Positions 1 to 8,707 of a stretch of 64,000 nucleotides of DNA are shown here, in pieces. The translations under genes and the position numbers were made by a program. This DNA is from Nostoc sp. CHAB 5836 (GTDB lineage Bacteria > Cyanobacteriota > Cyanobacteriia > Cyanobacteriales > Nostocaceae), in NCBI RefSeq assembly GCF_020829445.1, contig NZ_JAIVFV010000012.1, positions 1 through 64,000 of the forward strand. Reading direction: 5' to 3'. Numbering within the stretch: position 1 is the first letter of the stretch; each line of letters begins with the position of its first letter. The notes under the pieces are model-generated. The model was not told the DNA's origin. It made no database searches and saw only the letters and a list, made by a program, of their open reading frames with translations.

Positions 1-125
1 AACGGTAGTTTTAGTTTTTGAATTTTATGGATAACCTGTAGAGTGGAAAAAGTATTTGCTAAAAAGCCAGGGTTTTTGCCGCATAAAGAAAACCGAGTTC
101 TTAATTTTGGATAAAGTCGAGCTAA
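1..125. mobile_element. Rep-D repeat, partial (right part only)
   Basis: These bases match 51131-51256 closely, including the shared end GGATAAAGTCGAGCTAAG. The full copy at 51075-51256 has inverted ends, so this is the right part of a copy whose left end lies outside the window. The terminal CTTAG, read on the minus strand, supplies the TAG stop of the neighbouring cobA-hemD gene. No transposase is present. Confidence 0.7.
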
Positions 126-1717
126 GAATTGGTTGCCCATGTGATCAGTGCTTGGGTTAAACCATCTAAAGTATATTCTTGCGCTTCTACATCTACACGT
201 CCGAATAAAGCATGACAAGTTTTGGAGGTTTGAGGCCCGATAGAGGCAATACAAACTCCTTCTAATAATTGACTGACATTAGAGTTATTGGAAAATATAT
301 TATTAGTAAGTTGACAGAAAAATTGCACAGTTTTAGAACTCGCAAAGGTAATCACATCTATCTTACGATTTTGGAGAGCTAACTTTGCCGCAGGTGCAAT
401 ACTACTCGGACAACAAGATTGATATGCCGCAACTTCAATTATCTTTGCTCCCTTGAGAGTTAATTCCTTAACTAAAACTTCTCTTCCGCCGCTTTCAACT
501 CTGGGAAATAAAACCTTTTTACCATCCAGTTTTTCTGGAAAATTTTCTACTAAAGAATCGGCAACAAAGTTGGGGGGAATAAAATCTGGTTGGAGACAGT
601 GTTGTTTTAGACTATAGGCTGTTTTCTCGCCAACGACGGCAATTTTGACACCTGCTAACGCACGGATATCTTTACCTTGGGCCATTAGCCTTTCAAAAAA
701 GTAGTCTATGCCATTGGTAGAAGTGAGAATTAACCAGTGGAAGTCAGATAAATGAGCGATCGCATGATCTAAATCTTCCCAACTAGAAGGCGGGCCGATT
801 TCTAAGGTAGGCATTTCGATGACTGTAGCACCTGATGCGATGAGGCGATCGCTAAATTGGCTCGACTGTCCAACTGAACGTGTCACCAAGATTGTTTTAC
901 CAGTAAGGGGAAGGGGAGATTGGGAGAAGTTGCTTGACATAGCAGGGGGACTAGGAGTTTTGGCTGTAGTTGAATCCTGACAATCTATTTTCTCAGGTTG
1001 TAAGTACTTGCGTAGCCCAACAACTTCGCCAATCACAATTACCGCCGGAGAAAGGGATAATTCGGTGGTTTGTTCCAGAATATTGCCTAGTTGCCCGATC
1101 CAAATTTGTTGAGCAGGAGTTCCTGCCCAACGGATAATGGCAATGGGTATTAAGTGCGATCGCCCATGCTGCACCAGTTGATGTATAATCTCTGGTAGAT
1201 GTTGCCCTCCCATCAAAATTACCAGTGTATCTAAGCGTGAGAGTGCTTCCCAGTCTAAAACCTCTGGCTGGTGAGCGGTAAGCACTGCAAAAGTGCGACT
1301 CAACACCGGATCTGTGAGGGGAATTCCTGCCAACAAGGGTGCTGCAAGGGCTGAGGAAATTCCTGGTATCAGTTCAAAATCACAACCAGATGCTTTCAAC
1401 GCTTCAATTTCCCAAGTGCAACGCCCAAAAATCAATGGATCGCCTGATTTGAGCCGTACAACTTGTTTTCCTTGCAAACAGTGCTTTACCAGTAACTTGT
1501 TAATCTCTGCTTGGGTTGTACTGGGTTTGCCACCGCGTTTGCCGACATCCAACTTCAGGCAATTATCTGGTACGCACTGCAATAATTGAGCATCTACTAA
1601 AGCGTCGTAAACTAACACCTGAGCAGCAGCTAAGAGATTGTAAGCTTTGACTGTTAGGTATGCTGCATCTCCAGGCCCAGCACCTACAAGGTAGACTTTG
1701 CCTCTTTCATTTGTCAT
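122..1717 (-). CDS. cobA-hemD: Uroporphyrinogen-III C-methyltransferase / uroporphyrinogen-III synthase fusion (CobA-HemD)
   Basis: Bifunctional tetrapyrrole enzyme of 531 aa. Residues 1-240 form a SUMT-type methyltransferase that makes precorrin-2 for siroheme and cobalamin, with GAGPGD (12-17) and RLKSGDPLIFGR (88-99). A 30-residue Pro/Ser-rich linker follows. Residues 272-531 are a HemD domain that closes hydroxymethylbilane to uroporphyrinogen III, starting at LTGKTILVTR. The two activities are consecutive at the branch point, so a fusion makes metabolic sense and is known in several bacteria. The ATG sits at the edge of a (TTTGTCA)n array, so the first residues (MTN) come from the repeat. 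The stop lies inside the Rep-D terminus. Likely cytosolic. cobU, another corrinoid gene, lies 12 kb away and is not in the same operon. Confidence 0.93.
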   Translation of the reverse strand: MTNERGKVYLVGAGPGDAAYLTVKAYNLLAAAQVLVYDALVDAQLLQCVPDNCLKLDVGKRGGKPSTTQAEINKLLVKHCLQGKQVVRLKSGDPLIFGRCTWEIEALKASGCDFELIPGISSALAAPLLAGIPLTDPVLSRTFAVLTAHQPEVLDWEALSRLDTLVILMGGQHLPEIIHQLVQHGRSHLIPIAIIRWAGTPAQQIWIGQLGNILEQTTELSLSPAVIVIGEVVGLRKYLQPEKIDCQDSTTAKTPSPPAMSSNFSQSPLPLTGKTILVTRSVGQSSQFSDRLIASGATVIEMPTLEIGPPSSWEDLDHAIAHLSDFHWLILTSTNGIDYFFERLMAQGKDIRALAGVKIAVVGEKTAYSLKQHCLQPDFIPPNFVADSLVENFPEKLDGKKVLFPRVESGGREVLVKELTLKGAKIIEVAAYQSCCPSSIAPAAKLALQNRKIDVITFASSKTVQFFCQLTNNIFSNNSNVSQLLEGVCIASIGPQTSKTCHALFGRVDVEAQEYTLDGLTQALITWATNS

Positions 1718-1812
1718 TTGTCATTTGTCATTTGTCATTTGTCGTTTGTCGTTTGTCATTTGTCATTTGTCGTTTGTCATTTGTCATTTGTCATTTGTCC
1801 TTTGTCGTTTAT
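1707..1812. repeat. STRR: heptamer array TTTGTCA / TTTGTCG
   Basis: About fifteen tandem 7-bp units (TTTGTCA with G and C variants) directly upstream of, and overlapping, the cobA-hemD start. Such short tandemly repeated repetitive sequences are typical of heterocystous cyanobacteria. The same heptamer forms the middle of the Rep-A elements. Confidence 0.9.
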
Positions 1813-1909
1813 CAATAGTTCTTCTTTCCTGCTCTCCCTGCTTCTTTCCTAGTCCCTAATACTTCGATTTTGCGGTTCCTGAGTTTACGGTGAGCGCAGT
1901 TGAACTGCG

Positions 1910-2043
1910 TAAGTAAGTCGGTGAAAATAAATCAAACTATGTGACGAAACGTAAACAGGCTTGAAACCCTTGCCAAGGACGAATGACAAAGGACAAATGA
2001 CAGCCATCACCAGTTATCTTTAATTGCGCCGACCTACTTAGTC
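1910..2043 (+). mobile_element. Rep-A MITE-like element, copy 1
   Basis: About 130 bp beginning TAAGTAAGTCGGTGAAAATA and ending in the inverse of TAAGTAGGTCGGCGCAATT, with an internal GACAAATGACA stretch. The same order of blocks recurs at 13962, 21455, 32900, 35473, 39623 and (rearranged) 46443. It has no coding capacity. The 394-bp gap 1718-2111 contains only this element, the STRR and low-complexity text. Confidence 0.85.
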
Positions 2044-2111
2044 GAACGCGGGTGCGTCCCGCTCTTAAGGGCAGTACAAGTGCCCAATGCCCAATGTTCC
2101 ATAACATTTAT

Positions 2112-3146
2112 TCAATTCGTTCGAGTGTTAATTTTTTGAATTAGCTGATCAACTTGCTCAACCATCTCCTTGTTTTCCTGTGCTTGGAATAACTCTCTGG
2201 CTTTTTTGAAATTAAAAATCGCTTCTTCTAGCTGTTGTTCCCTTCCCAAAGTGATGCCCAAATTATAGTAAGCATCAGCATAGTTGGGTACAAGGCTAAT
2301 GGCTTTTTTGTAATGTGCGATCGCTTCTTGAGGTTTACCTTGATCGTCCATCGCGTTTCCCAAACCCGTGTAAGCTTGTGCATGGTTAGGATCAAGGTGA
2401 ATCGCTTGGGTATATTCGGCGACTGCTTCTGCTAGCTTGTCTTGAGCGTATAAAGCACTTGCTAAATTATAGTGAGCCTCTGCATACTTGGGATCGAAAC
2501 TTATAGCTTTTTTGTACTGTGCGATCGCTTCTTCTAGTTTGCCTTTAGCATACAGAGCATTTCCCAAGGCGTTATAACTTGCTGGATTTTTCGGATCGAA
2601 ACCAATGGCTGCTGTATATTCGGCGACTGCTTCTGTTGGTTTTCCTTGGGCGTACAAGGCGTTCCCTAAGTAATAGTGAGCGTCTGCATATTCGGGATGG
2701 AAACTTATGGCTTTTTTGTACTGAGCGATCGCTTGTTCTAGTTTACCTTGAGCGTAGAGAGCGTTTCCTAAGTAAAAGTGAGCTTCAGGATACTTAGGAT
2801 CAAGGCTGATGGCTTGATTGTATTGTGCGATCGCTTCTTGAGGTTTACCTTGATCGCCGAGAGTATTTCCCAAAGCAATATAAGCTTGGACAAATTTTGG
2901 TTCTAGTTCAATTGCTTTACGAAAAGCTGCCTCTGCCCCTTTCAAATCTCCTTGTTTTTGGAGATTGGCTCCTTGCTCGAAGTTAGTAACTGCTTTTTTG
3001 TTCTGGGGAAGTGCTGCTTGATTTGAGTCTGGAATTTTTGATAAAACAACGCCAACATCTTTACCAAAGGCAGTATTCCCATTACTCAAACACAAGCAGA
3101 TAATAGCTGCTACCAGTAGATTCTTGTTTTTCAGCATTTTTATCAA
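2112..3146 (-). CDS. Exported TPR-repeat protein
   Basis: 344 aa. Residues 1-29 look like a Sec signal peptide (positive start, hydrophobic LLVAAIICLCL, then small residues). From about residue 50 to the end there are roughly eight tandem 34-residue TPRs, several nearly identical (AIAQYKKAISFDPKYAEAHY type), so internal duplication has been recent. TPR domains are protein-binding scaffolds; the partner is unknown. Probably periplasmic or thylakoid-lumenal. Start could be Met1 or Met4. It is a single gene bounded by Rep-A and a 340-bp spacer. Confidence 0.85.
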   Translation of the reverse strand: MIKMLKNKNLLVAAIICLCLSNGNTAFGKDVGVVLSKIPDSNQAALPQNKKAVTNFEQGANLQKQGDLKGAEAAFRKAIELEPKFVQAYIALGNTLGDQGKPQEAIAQYNQAISLDPKYPEAHFYLGNALYAQGKLEQAIAQYKKAISFHPEYADAHYYLGNALYAQGKPTEAVAEYTAAIGFDPKNPASYNALGNALYAKGKLEEAIAQYKKAISFDPKYAEAHYNLASALYAQDKLAEAVAEYTQAIHLDPNHAQAYTGLGNAMDDQGKPQEAIAHYKKAISLVPNYADAYYNLGITLGREQQLEEAIFNFKKARELFQAQENKEMVEQVDQLIQKINTRTN

Positions 3147-3483
3147 AAAAGTAAAGGTTCAAAACCTCGTCTGCAAGTGGGGCGTTCGTGCTAGCGTCTC
3201 GTCAGAGAAAAAGTCCTTGGCTCTCAAGGTAAGTAAAAGCCCCAACGCCACTTGCTTTATGGCGGGGAACCCGTCCACCACAGTGGCTCCCCCCAATGCT
3301 CTTACACCAGCAAAAGCATAGCTTTGGCGGAATTATAGCAGGAATTATAAATGATTAATCGAACTTGATACAAGTGTACTCTCCAAGGGGATCACTCCAG
3401 CTGCTACCCTTCAGTCTCCCTTAGCCGCCACAGGCATCGCTCAATTATGAAACTAAAGCACTATACTTTTTTAGTACGCAAAG
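3147..3483. other. Intergenic spacer, no gene recognised
   Basis: 337 bp between the divergently transcribed TPR and MAPEG genes. It carries short dispersed-repeat text (around 3170-3320) and presumably the promoters of both genes. No conserved site could be assigned with confidence. Confidence 0.5.
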
Positions 3484-3885
3484 ATGGAAGATATGTCACC
3501 CTGGACTAGTCTTATAACTTCTCTGACACTCTTGCTCTACTTGATCATCACAATTAATGTTGGTCGAGCCAGAGCCAAGTATAAAGTACCACCTCCGCAA
3601 ATGACAGGAGATGCGGACTTTGAACGGGTGCTGCGTGTTCAGCAAAATACCCTAGAACAATTAGTTTTTTTCTTACCAGCTTTATGGTTGTTCTCTTTCT
3701 ACGTCAACCCATTGTGGGGGACACTTGTGGGTGCTATCTGGCTTGTGGGCCGAATTGTCTACGCTTGGGGATACTATCAGGCGGCCCAAAAGCGGATGAT
3801 TGGCTTTGTCATTAGTTCTATCAGCAGTATGGTGCTACTCTTAGGTTCCCTGGTTGGCATCATCCTGTCTTTGGTGCAGCCATAA
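3484..3885 (+). CDS. MAPEG family membrane protein
   Basis: 133-aa integral membrane protein with about four hydrophobic segments. MAPEG features are visible: a first helix (LITSLTLLLYLIITINVGRA), then RVLRVQQNTLEQLVFFLPALW, which matches the family pattern R-x-x-x-N-x-x-E, and a later GRIVYAWGYY segment like the glutathione-binding R-x-x-Y region. Family members are glutathione transferases/peroxidases or isomerases of membrane lipophiles. Cyanobacterial members are often annotated only at family level, so the substrate here is unknown. Start could be Met1 or Met4. Monocistronic, with a strong hairpin 57 bp downstream. Confidence 0.85.
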   Translation: MEDMSPWTSLITSLTLLLYLIITINVGRARAKYKVPPPQMTGDADFERVLRVQQNTLEQLVFFLPALWLFSFYVNPLWGTLVGAIWLVGRIVYAWGYYQAAQKRMIGFVISSISSMVLLLGSLVGIILSLVQP

Positions 3886-3941
3886 GTTATATCATGTCCG
3901 GTTGATTAATGGAATACGCTTGGGTTAAGCCCCAAATCCTT

Positions 3942-3972
3942 TGTAGAGACGTTGCAATGCAACGTCTCTACA
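3942..3972. terminator. 31-bp perfect palindrome
   Basis: Two 15-bp arms (TGTAGAGACGTTGCA and its inverse) around one central base. It lies between two convergent genes, so it could end transcription from either side, but there is no T-run, so it may be only a repeat. A related core (TAGAGACGTAGCA) occurs in the Rep-E copies at 27717 and 62742. Confidence 0.5.
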
Positions 3973-4133
3973 TCTGACAATTCAGGTTATGTGGAAAAGT
4001 CCACCAAAAACCTAACCCCCTTCCCGATGCCAGAAAGGGGAAATTCAAAGTCTCTCTCCTTAAAGGAAGAGAGAAATAGAAGTGAGGTTTTCCAAATGAC
4101 CTGAGAAGTTTAGTCAAGTTTTGTATAGCAGTG

Positions 4134-6275
4134 TCAAGTCCTTGTTTCCATAAGTTGAATAATGGCTGCAACTAATTCTTCTGGGTTAAGAGGCTTGGGT
4201 AAATGCATCTGAAATCCCGCTTTTAGTGCTTCTTGCTGGTCATCGTTTCTCGCAAAGGCAGTCAAGGCAATTGCTGGAATTTGTCCACCTTGTTCTGGCG
4301 TCAAAGTTCTCACTTGATTTATTAACATATAGCCATCTATTTCGGGCATACTAATATCGCTGACCAACACATCTGGCTTTTCTTCTGCTAGGGTTTCTAA
4401 TGCTTCCAATGCAGAAGATACCGCGATCGCAAAAGCCCCTTCTTGCTCTAATACAAAAGCAACAAAATCTCGCGAATCCGCATCATCATCGACAACTAAA
4501 ACCTGAATACCAGTGAGGGGTAAGGAGTTAGTACCTAACAATATAGGGTAGTTTTTTTCATCCATCAGCCTTGGGCTTTCATCTGCCAGAAGCGGTAAGC
4601 TAACAGTAAATATTGCCCCTTTACCCTCACTCTCACTCTCTGCTTTGACGATGCCACCATGCATTTCGATGATATTACGCACAATTGCCAATCCTAGTCC
4701 TAATCCACCAAAATTTCTCGTAGAGGTGCTATCTGCTTGGCGGAAGTAATCAAACACGAATGGCAAAAACTCAGCACTAATTCCTTTACCTGTATCACTA
4801 ACTATGATTTGAGCATAGCCATCAGCTTCCTCTAGTCGCACTTCTACCTTTCCTCCCTTGGGTGTAAATTTGATAGCGTTAGAAAGGAGATTCCAGACGA
4901 CTTGTTGCAAACGAGTCGAGTCGCCCATAACTTGTCCTACATTCGGTTCAAATGCTGTATTCACCTCAATCAACTTTGTTTCTGCTGCTAAATGCATTGT
5001 CTGTAGCGCCGATAATATCGTAGACTCTAGATTAATCTTCGTAATATTCAGCGTCAGTTTGCCCTGTAAAATTCTGGAGATATCCAGTAAGTCTTCAATA
5101 AGTTGAACCTGTAAGTTGGCATTTCGCTCGATTGTGGCTAGTGCTTCAGATGTCTTTGTTTGGTCTAACCTGCGGCTTTGCAACAACTTTGACCAGCCAA
5201 GAATTGCATTTAGTGGAGTGCGTAGTTCGTGAGAGAGGACGGCTAAAAATTCATCTTTGATTCGATTGGCTGTTTCTGCTTTCGCTCGTGCTACTTGTTC
5301 TAATTCCAGCAGGTGCGCTCGTTCTTCAAGTATTTGTTTTTGTTCATGGATATCTGTACACGTTCCAAACCACTTTACTACAAAACCTTGCTCATCTTTG
5401 AGCGGTAAACCTCGTGCTAGCTGCCAACGATAGGAGCTATCAAAAGCCCGTTTAAAGCGATATTCATTGTTATATATAGTTTTACTTTTTACAGCATTAG
5501 ACCATACCTCATTAGCATTTTGGACGTCATCTGGATGCAATGCAGCCAACCAACCACAACCCAAAGACTGCTCTAATGTTAGCCCAGTGTATTCGCACCA
5601 ATTTTGATTAAAATAATCACATTCACCATTAGCATTAGTTGTCCATACAAGTTGAGGAATTGCTTCAGCCAAGTAACGGTAGCGTTCTTCGCTTTGTCGG
5701 AGAATTTCTAAGATACGTTGGCGTTCAAGAATTTCTTGATGTAATTGCTCGTTAGTTTTGGTAATTTCGTTGGTGCGAATAGCAACCATTTCTTCTAGAT
5801 GATTCTGGTATTTTCGTAGTTCCTCCTCTACCCGTAAGCGTTCGGCTATTTGTGTTTGAAGTTCTTGATTTGCTTGTTCTAATTGAGTAGGGCTAGGAAG
5901 TGCCAGTGCTTGTGGAACTAAAGGCACAAGTTCTAATGCTGTAATTACAGATATTGTTGCAGTTACTGCTTTGAGAAACCCTGACAGCCAATAGGTTGGA
6001 TGCCAAAGTGTCCAAATTTCCATTAAATGAGTAGTGCCGCAAGCTACGATAAATCCACTAAATAGCAGAAAAATCCAATCAAAGGGCAAATCCTGTCGCT
6101 TGCGGACAAAGTAGAAGAGTGTAGCTGGTATGGAGTAATAAGCTAGTGCAATGAATGCGTCAGATAATATGTGTAACCAAACTAAATTCCTTTGCCATAG
6201 ATAGCAGTGTCCATGTGGAATAAATGATTCGGATGTAAAAAAAATAGTCCACAATTCTGATATTATGTATGACAT
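4134..6275 (-). CDS. Ethylene-receptor-like hybrid histidine kinase
   Basis: 713 aa. Residues 33-120 form three transmembrane helices matching the ethylene-binding domain of plant ETR1 and cyanobacterial SynEtr1. Asp39, Tyr46, Ile76, Cys79 and His83 have exactly the spacing of ETR1 Asp25, Tyr32, Ile62, Cys65 and His69; Cys and His hold the copper cofactor. Then come a coiled coil (130-190), a PAS domain (195-312), HisKA with phospho-acceptor His349 in SHELRTP, an ATPase domain with DTGKGIS and GGLGLGLAI, and a C-terminal receiver with Asp640 (SDISMPEIDG). Established: these domains bind ethylene with Cu(I). Inferred: this kinase is a membrane ethylene or light/ethylene sensor that relays internally to its receiver. 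No output-regulator gene is adjacent. Confidence 0.9.
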   Translation of the reverse strand: MSYIISELWTIFFTSESFIPHGHCYLWQRNLVWLHILSDAFIALAYYSIPATLFYFVRKRQDLPFDWIFLLFSGFIVACGTTHLMEIWTLWHPTYWLSGFLKAVTATISVITALELVPLVPQALALPSPTQLEQANQELQTQIAERLRVEEELRKYQNHLEEMVAIRTNEITKTNEQLHQEILERQRILEILRQSEERYRYLAEAIPQLVWTTNANGECDYFNQNWCEYTGLTLEQSLGCGWLAALHPDDVQNANEVWSNAVKSKTIYNNEYRFKRAFDSSYRWQLARGLPLKDEQGFVVKWFGTCTDIHEQKQILEERAHLLELEQVARAKAETANRIKDEFLAVLSHELRTPLNAILGWSKLLQSRRLDQTKTSEALATIERNANLQVQLIEDLLDISRILQGKLTLNITKINLESTILSALQTMHLAAETKLIEVNTAFEPNVGQVMGDSTRLQQVVWNLLSNAIKFTPKGGKVEVRLEEADGYAQIIVSDTGKGISAEFLPFVFDYFRQADSTSTRNFGGLGLGLAIVRNIIEMHGGIVKAESESEGKGAIFTVSLPLLADESPRLMDEKNYPILLGTNSLPLTGIQVLVVDDDADSRDFVAFVLEQEGAFAIAVSSALEALETLAEEKPDVLVSDISMPEIDGYMLINQVRTLTPEQGGQIPAIALTAFARNDDQQEALKAGFQMHLPKPLNPEELVAAIIQLMETRT

Positions 6276-6424
6276 AAATACTTAATTTTTTTGAATCTAT
6301 AGCAATCTGATTTGAGTTTCAAACTTATTTGCATAGGCAGGGATTAAGGAGAAACGCGATTAATCGCATTTGTACAGGGGAATAGGGAATCAGCCTTTTG
6401 GAGTTGTAGGAAGTTTTTTCAAAA

Positions 6425-6512
6425 ATCAAATAGTAGTCCTATATAAAATTTACTACTAAACCTATTTTTTAATTAGCCCAAGTTATTCGGACATATAGGA
6501 CTACTATTTGAT
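6425..6512. mobile_element. 88-bp element with 20-bp perfect inverted ends
   Basis: The ends ATCAAATAGTAGTCCTATAT (6425-6444) and its exact inverse (6493-6512) bracket 48 AT-rich bases. A diverged end (ATCAAACCGGATTCCTATAT) is seen near 6667, suggesting a second decayed terminus. MITE-like; no coding capacity. Confidence 0.65.
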
Positions 6513-6767
6513 TTATGAACAGATACGTAGGGGAGCCAGTCGTGTGGGCGGGTTTCCCGACTTGAGCGAACTGGCGTTGCGTTAGCGTTTCGCGTAACGC
6601 ACCGAATCCTTAAGAATGGTGCGTTACGCTGTCGCTAACGCACCCTACAAATACTTAATGTTGTTCAAAAATCAAACCGGATTCCTATATTAATTTTACT
6701 ATTATCCTGCCTTAAGATAGGAATAAGAGAACGAGGAAACGAACCCCAAACGCAAGTGCGTCTCGTT

Positions 6768-6850
6768 AGAGGATGTTTGAAAAGTCCTATTGTAAGTATC
6801 AAAACGTTCCAGATCCCCCTAAATCCGCCGATAAATTGGGGGTCATGATG
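6768..6850 (+). mobile_element. Rep-C element, left end only
   Basis: AGAGGATGTTTGAAAAGTCC followed by a CCCCCTAAATC stretch, matching the left halves of the complete copies at 41851 and 50909. The right terminus is missing. Confidence 0.65.
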
Positions 6851-6929
6851 GGAATGGTAAAAAAATTAGGAGACACAACAGAAAGATTTAACGAACTTTG
6901 CGGGTTTAAGTCCCCTGCCTCTATAGACA

Positions 6930-7020
6930 ACGCGTTTTGTGTCGGGGTCTAAATCCTCGGACGCTCTCTACGAGACGCTCTGCGCGTTCGCAGACTCGCT
7001 ACCGCTACGCTAACACAAAA
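6930..7020 (-). repeat. Rep-G repeat, copy 1
   Basis: The block running from TTTTGTGTCGGGGTCTAAAT to GCTAACACAAAA is found inverted at 55853-55945. It contains a G+C-rich core (GAGACGCTCTGCGCG and TTCGCAGACTCGC) and ends in short inverted TTTTGTGT/ACACAAAA. Confidence 0.65.
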
Positions 7021-7021
7021 C

Positions 7022-7057
7022 CTAATTACGAATTACGAATTACGAATTACGAATTAT
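7022..7057. repeat. STRR: AATTACG heptamer array
   Basis: About five tandem AATTACG units immediately downstream of the TPR gene at 7059. The inverse heptamer array occurs at 13651-13682. Confidence 0.85.
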
Positions 7058-7058
7058 T

Positions 7059-7532
7059 TTAAGATTCACTTGACTTAGCACTCATTTTATCTAACAGTTG
7101 AGTGATTTTTTTAGCTTTTTCAGGTTGGCGCTGTTTTTGTAATAAATCTTTAGCTTGTAGCAGGTTAGTTTTAGCTTCTTCTTCGCGTTTTTGCTGCATG
7201 AGAATATTCGCCAGACGCAAGTAAGCATCAGGATTTTTCGGAGTCCGACTAATTACTTCCCGGAATAATTCTGTTGCTTCCTCTACTTGGCCTTGCTGGT
7301 TTAAAACATCTCCCAAAAACAAGCGCACTACATCATTAGTAGAGTTGAGAGAAATCACTTTGCGAAAAGCTGTTTCTGCGCCTTGGTAATCTTGTGCTTG
7401 AGCAAGATTGATTCCTTTTTGAAACAAGTCTGAAGTAATTAAAGTTTTCCAAACAAAATAGCCAAGAATTGATAGACTGAGAACAACTACAAGAGCAGCG
7501 ATAATAGAACTAGTGGGAAAGGTTTCTAGCAT
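7059..7532 (-). CDS. Membrane-anchored TPR protein
   Basis: 157 aa. Residues 8-29 (SIIAALVVVLSLSILGYFVW) form one N-terminal transmembrane helix, followed by two to three TPRs (GAETAFRKVISLN, EEATELFREVISRTPKNPDAY). The C-terminus is Lys/Gln-rich and probably helical. It begins 3 bp after the stop of the phytyltransferase gene on the same strand, so the two are almost certainly one transcript. A role in assembling or anchoring the tocopherol enzyme is inference from that linkage. Membrane face is undetermined. Confidence 0.82.
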   Translation of the reverse strand: MLETFPTSSIIAALVVVLSLSILGYFVWKTLITSDLFQKGINLAQAQDYQGAETAFRKVISLNSTNDVVRLFLGDVLNQQGQVEEATELFREVISRTPKNPDAYLRLANILMQQKREEEAKTNLLQAKDLLQKQRQPEKAKKITQLLDKMSAKSSES

Positions 7533-7535
7533 TGT

Positions 7536-8501
7536 CTAAGCCAAAAGGCAAGCGATAGGAAAAATTAGATATTCTATAAAAAAGAGTTTCCAGATAAATT
7601 GGTAGAATTGAGCGATCGCACTTTTATCTTGTAAGTCTACCGTCAAACTCCGCAACCACAGCCAAACCAATAGCCCCAAATGAGCAATTATCAGGAATAT
7701 GGCGTTAACTGAGGCGAGGCGCAGCACCCCAACCAGAATTATTCCCAGATAGCAGGTGGTTATTACCCAAAGAGCAAGATTAAACACAGCTTGCGGGCCG
7801 AGTTTAATAGTGAAAGTAGTAATATTGTAGAGGCGATCGCCTTCGATGTCGGGGATATCTTTAAAGATGGCGATCGCAAAGGTAAACACCAAAATAAATA
7901 ACGTCAGCACCCACACTACAGGCTCAATTGTTTGGCTTTGTTGCAATGACCAATTGTAATGCAGATACAGTCCTAAGTTAACAATCGTGCCGCGTACCGA
8001 AAAAATACACAGCGCTGCCCAAACGGGAAACTGTTTTAAGCGAATTGGCGGTAAAGAATAAGCAGTACCAATGGCCAAACTAATCGCTACCATACCCAAT
8101 AAGAATGGCCCCGTTAGCCACGCCACAATTAGCGCCAAAATCCCAGTAAAAGCAACAATTAATTGCCCTGTTTGCTGGGAAAACTCACCAGATGCTAGGG
8201 GTAAATGAGGCTTATTAATTTTGTCAATTTCAACATCTTCTAATTGATTCAGACCCACAATGTAGACATTGCCACACAGACAAGCAATCCATGCGCCGAA
8301 CACAGGGAGTAGGGAATAGGTAGAGACCTGATTAATCGCGTTTTTACTAATAGCAATGGCAATTAAATATAAACTCAAAACACTCAGACTTGTACCAATA
8401 ATCGTGTGAGGACGAGAGAATTTCCAGAAAGCGTATAACCAATTGAAAAATGATGGAACAGGGTTACCTGGTAAAGGGCTGTTTTCAGAACTCTGGTTCA
8501 T
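7536..8501 (-). CDS. hpt: Homogentisate phytyltransferase (tocopherol biosynthesis)
   Basis: UbiA-family prenyltransferase that joins phytyl diphosphate to homogentisate, the committed step to tocopherol, in the membrane. From the chosen start it is 321 aa with about eight or nine hydrophobic segments. The family signature is NQLEDVEIDKINKPHLPLAS in the first loop (Mg-diphosphate-binding Asp residues), with the second Asp-rich motif IPDIEGDR further on. The N-terminal WLYAFWKFSRPHTIIGTSLS is typical of cyanobacterial HPT. I prefer ATG 8501 (MNQSSENSP) over the in-frame GTG at 8540, because 8541 is the first base of a Rep-B element and MNQSS resembles the start of homologues. It is first in an operon with the TPR gene at 7059. 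Confidence 0.92.
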   Translation of the reverse strand: MNQSSENSPLPGNPVPSFFNWLYAFWKFSRPHTIIGTSLSVLSLYLIAIAISKNAINQVSTYSLLPVFGAWIACLCGNVYIVGLNQLEDVEIDKINKPHLPLASGEFSQQTGQLIVAFTGILALIVAWLTGPFLLGMVAISLAIGTAYSLPPIRLKQFPVWAALCIFSVRGTIVNLGLYLHYNWSLQQSQTIEPVVWVLTLFILVFTFAIAIFKDIPDIEGDRLYNITTFTIKLGPQAVFNLALWVITTCYLGIILVGVLRLASVNAIFLIIAHLGLLVWLWLRSLTVDLQDKSAIAQFYQFIWKLFFIEYLIFPIACLLA

Positions 8502-8540
8502 GAGTAGCTTAGATACAATATTCTGCTTGTTGTTAATCAC

Positions 8541-8657
8541 AGGACTTACGCAAAATCATGAAAAAAAGAACCGCATTCGCGTTAGCGTCTCCTCTTGGGA
8601 GAAGGACGCAAAGGACGCAAAGGAACAAGAGTTTCAGAGAGTTTTTGCGTAAGTCCT
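8541..8657. mobile_element. Rep-B MITE-like element, subfamily 1, copy 1
   Basis: 117 bp bounded by AGGACTTACGCAAAA and its inverse TTTTTGCGTAAGTCCT. The interior (GAACCGCA...GGACGCAAAGG...AGAGTTTCAGAGAG) is shared with the copies at 24217 and 58177. It lies immediately upstream of the phytyltransferase gene and so may shape its promoter. Confidence 0.85.
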
Positions 8658-8707
8658 AAATCATTGTCACAGAATTTGGTCACCCTTAATTATTTAATTG
8701 AGTTTTG

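Larger units (their letters stand above)
6276..7058. other. Intergenic region built of dispersed repeats
   Basis: 783 bp without a credible gene. It contains a 20-bp inverted-repeat element (6425-6512), GTGCGTTACG/CGTAACGCAC palindromic text (6560-6655), a one-ended Rep-C copy (6768-6850), a Rep-G copy (6930-7020) and an AATTACG heptamer array (7022-7057). Confidence 0.75.
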
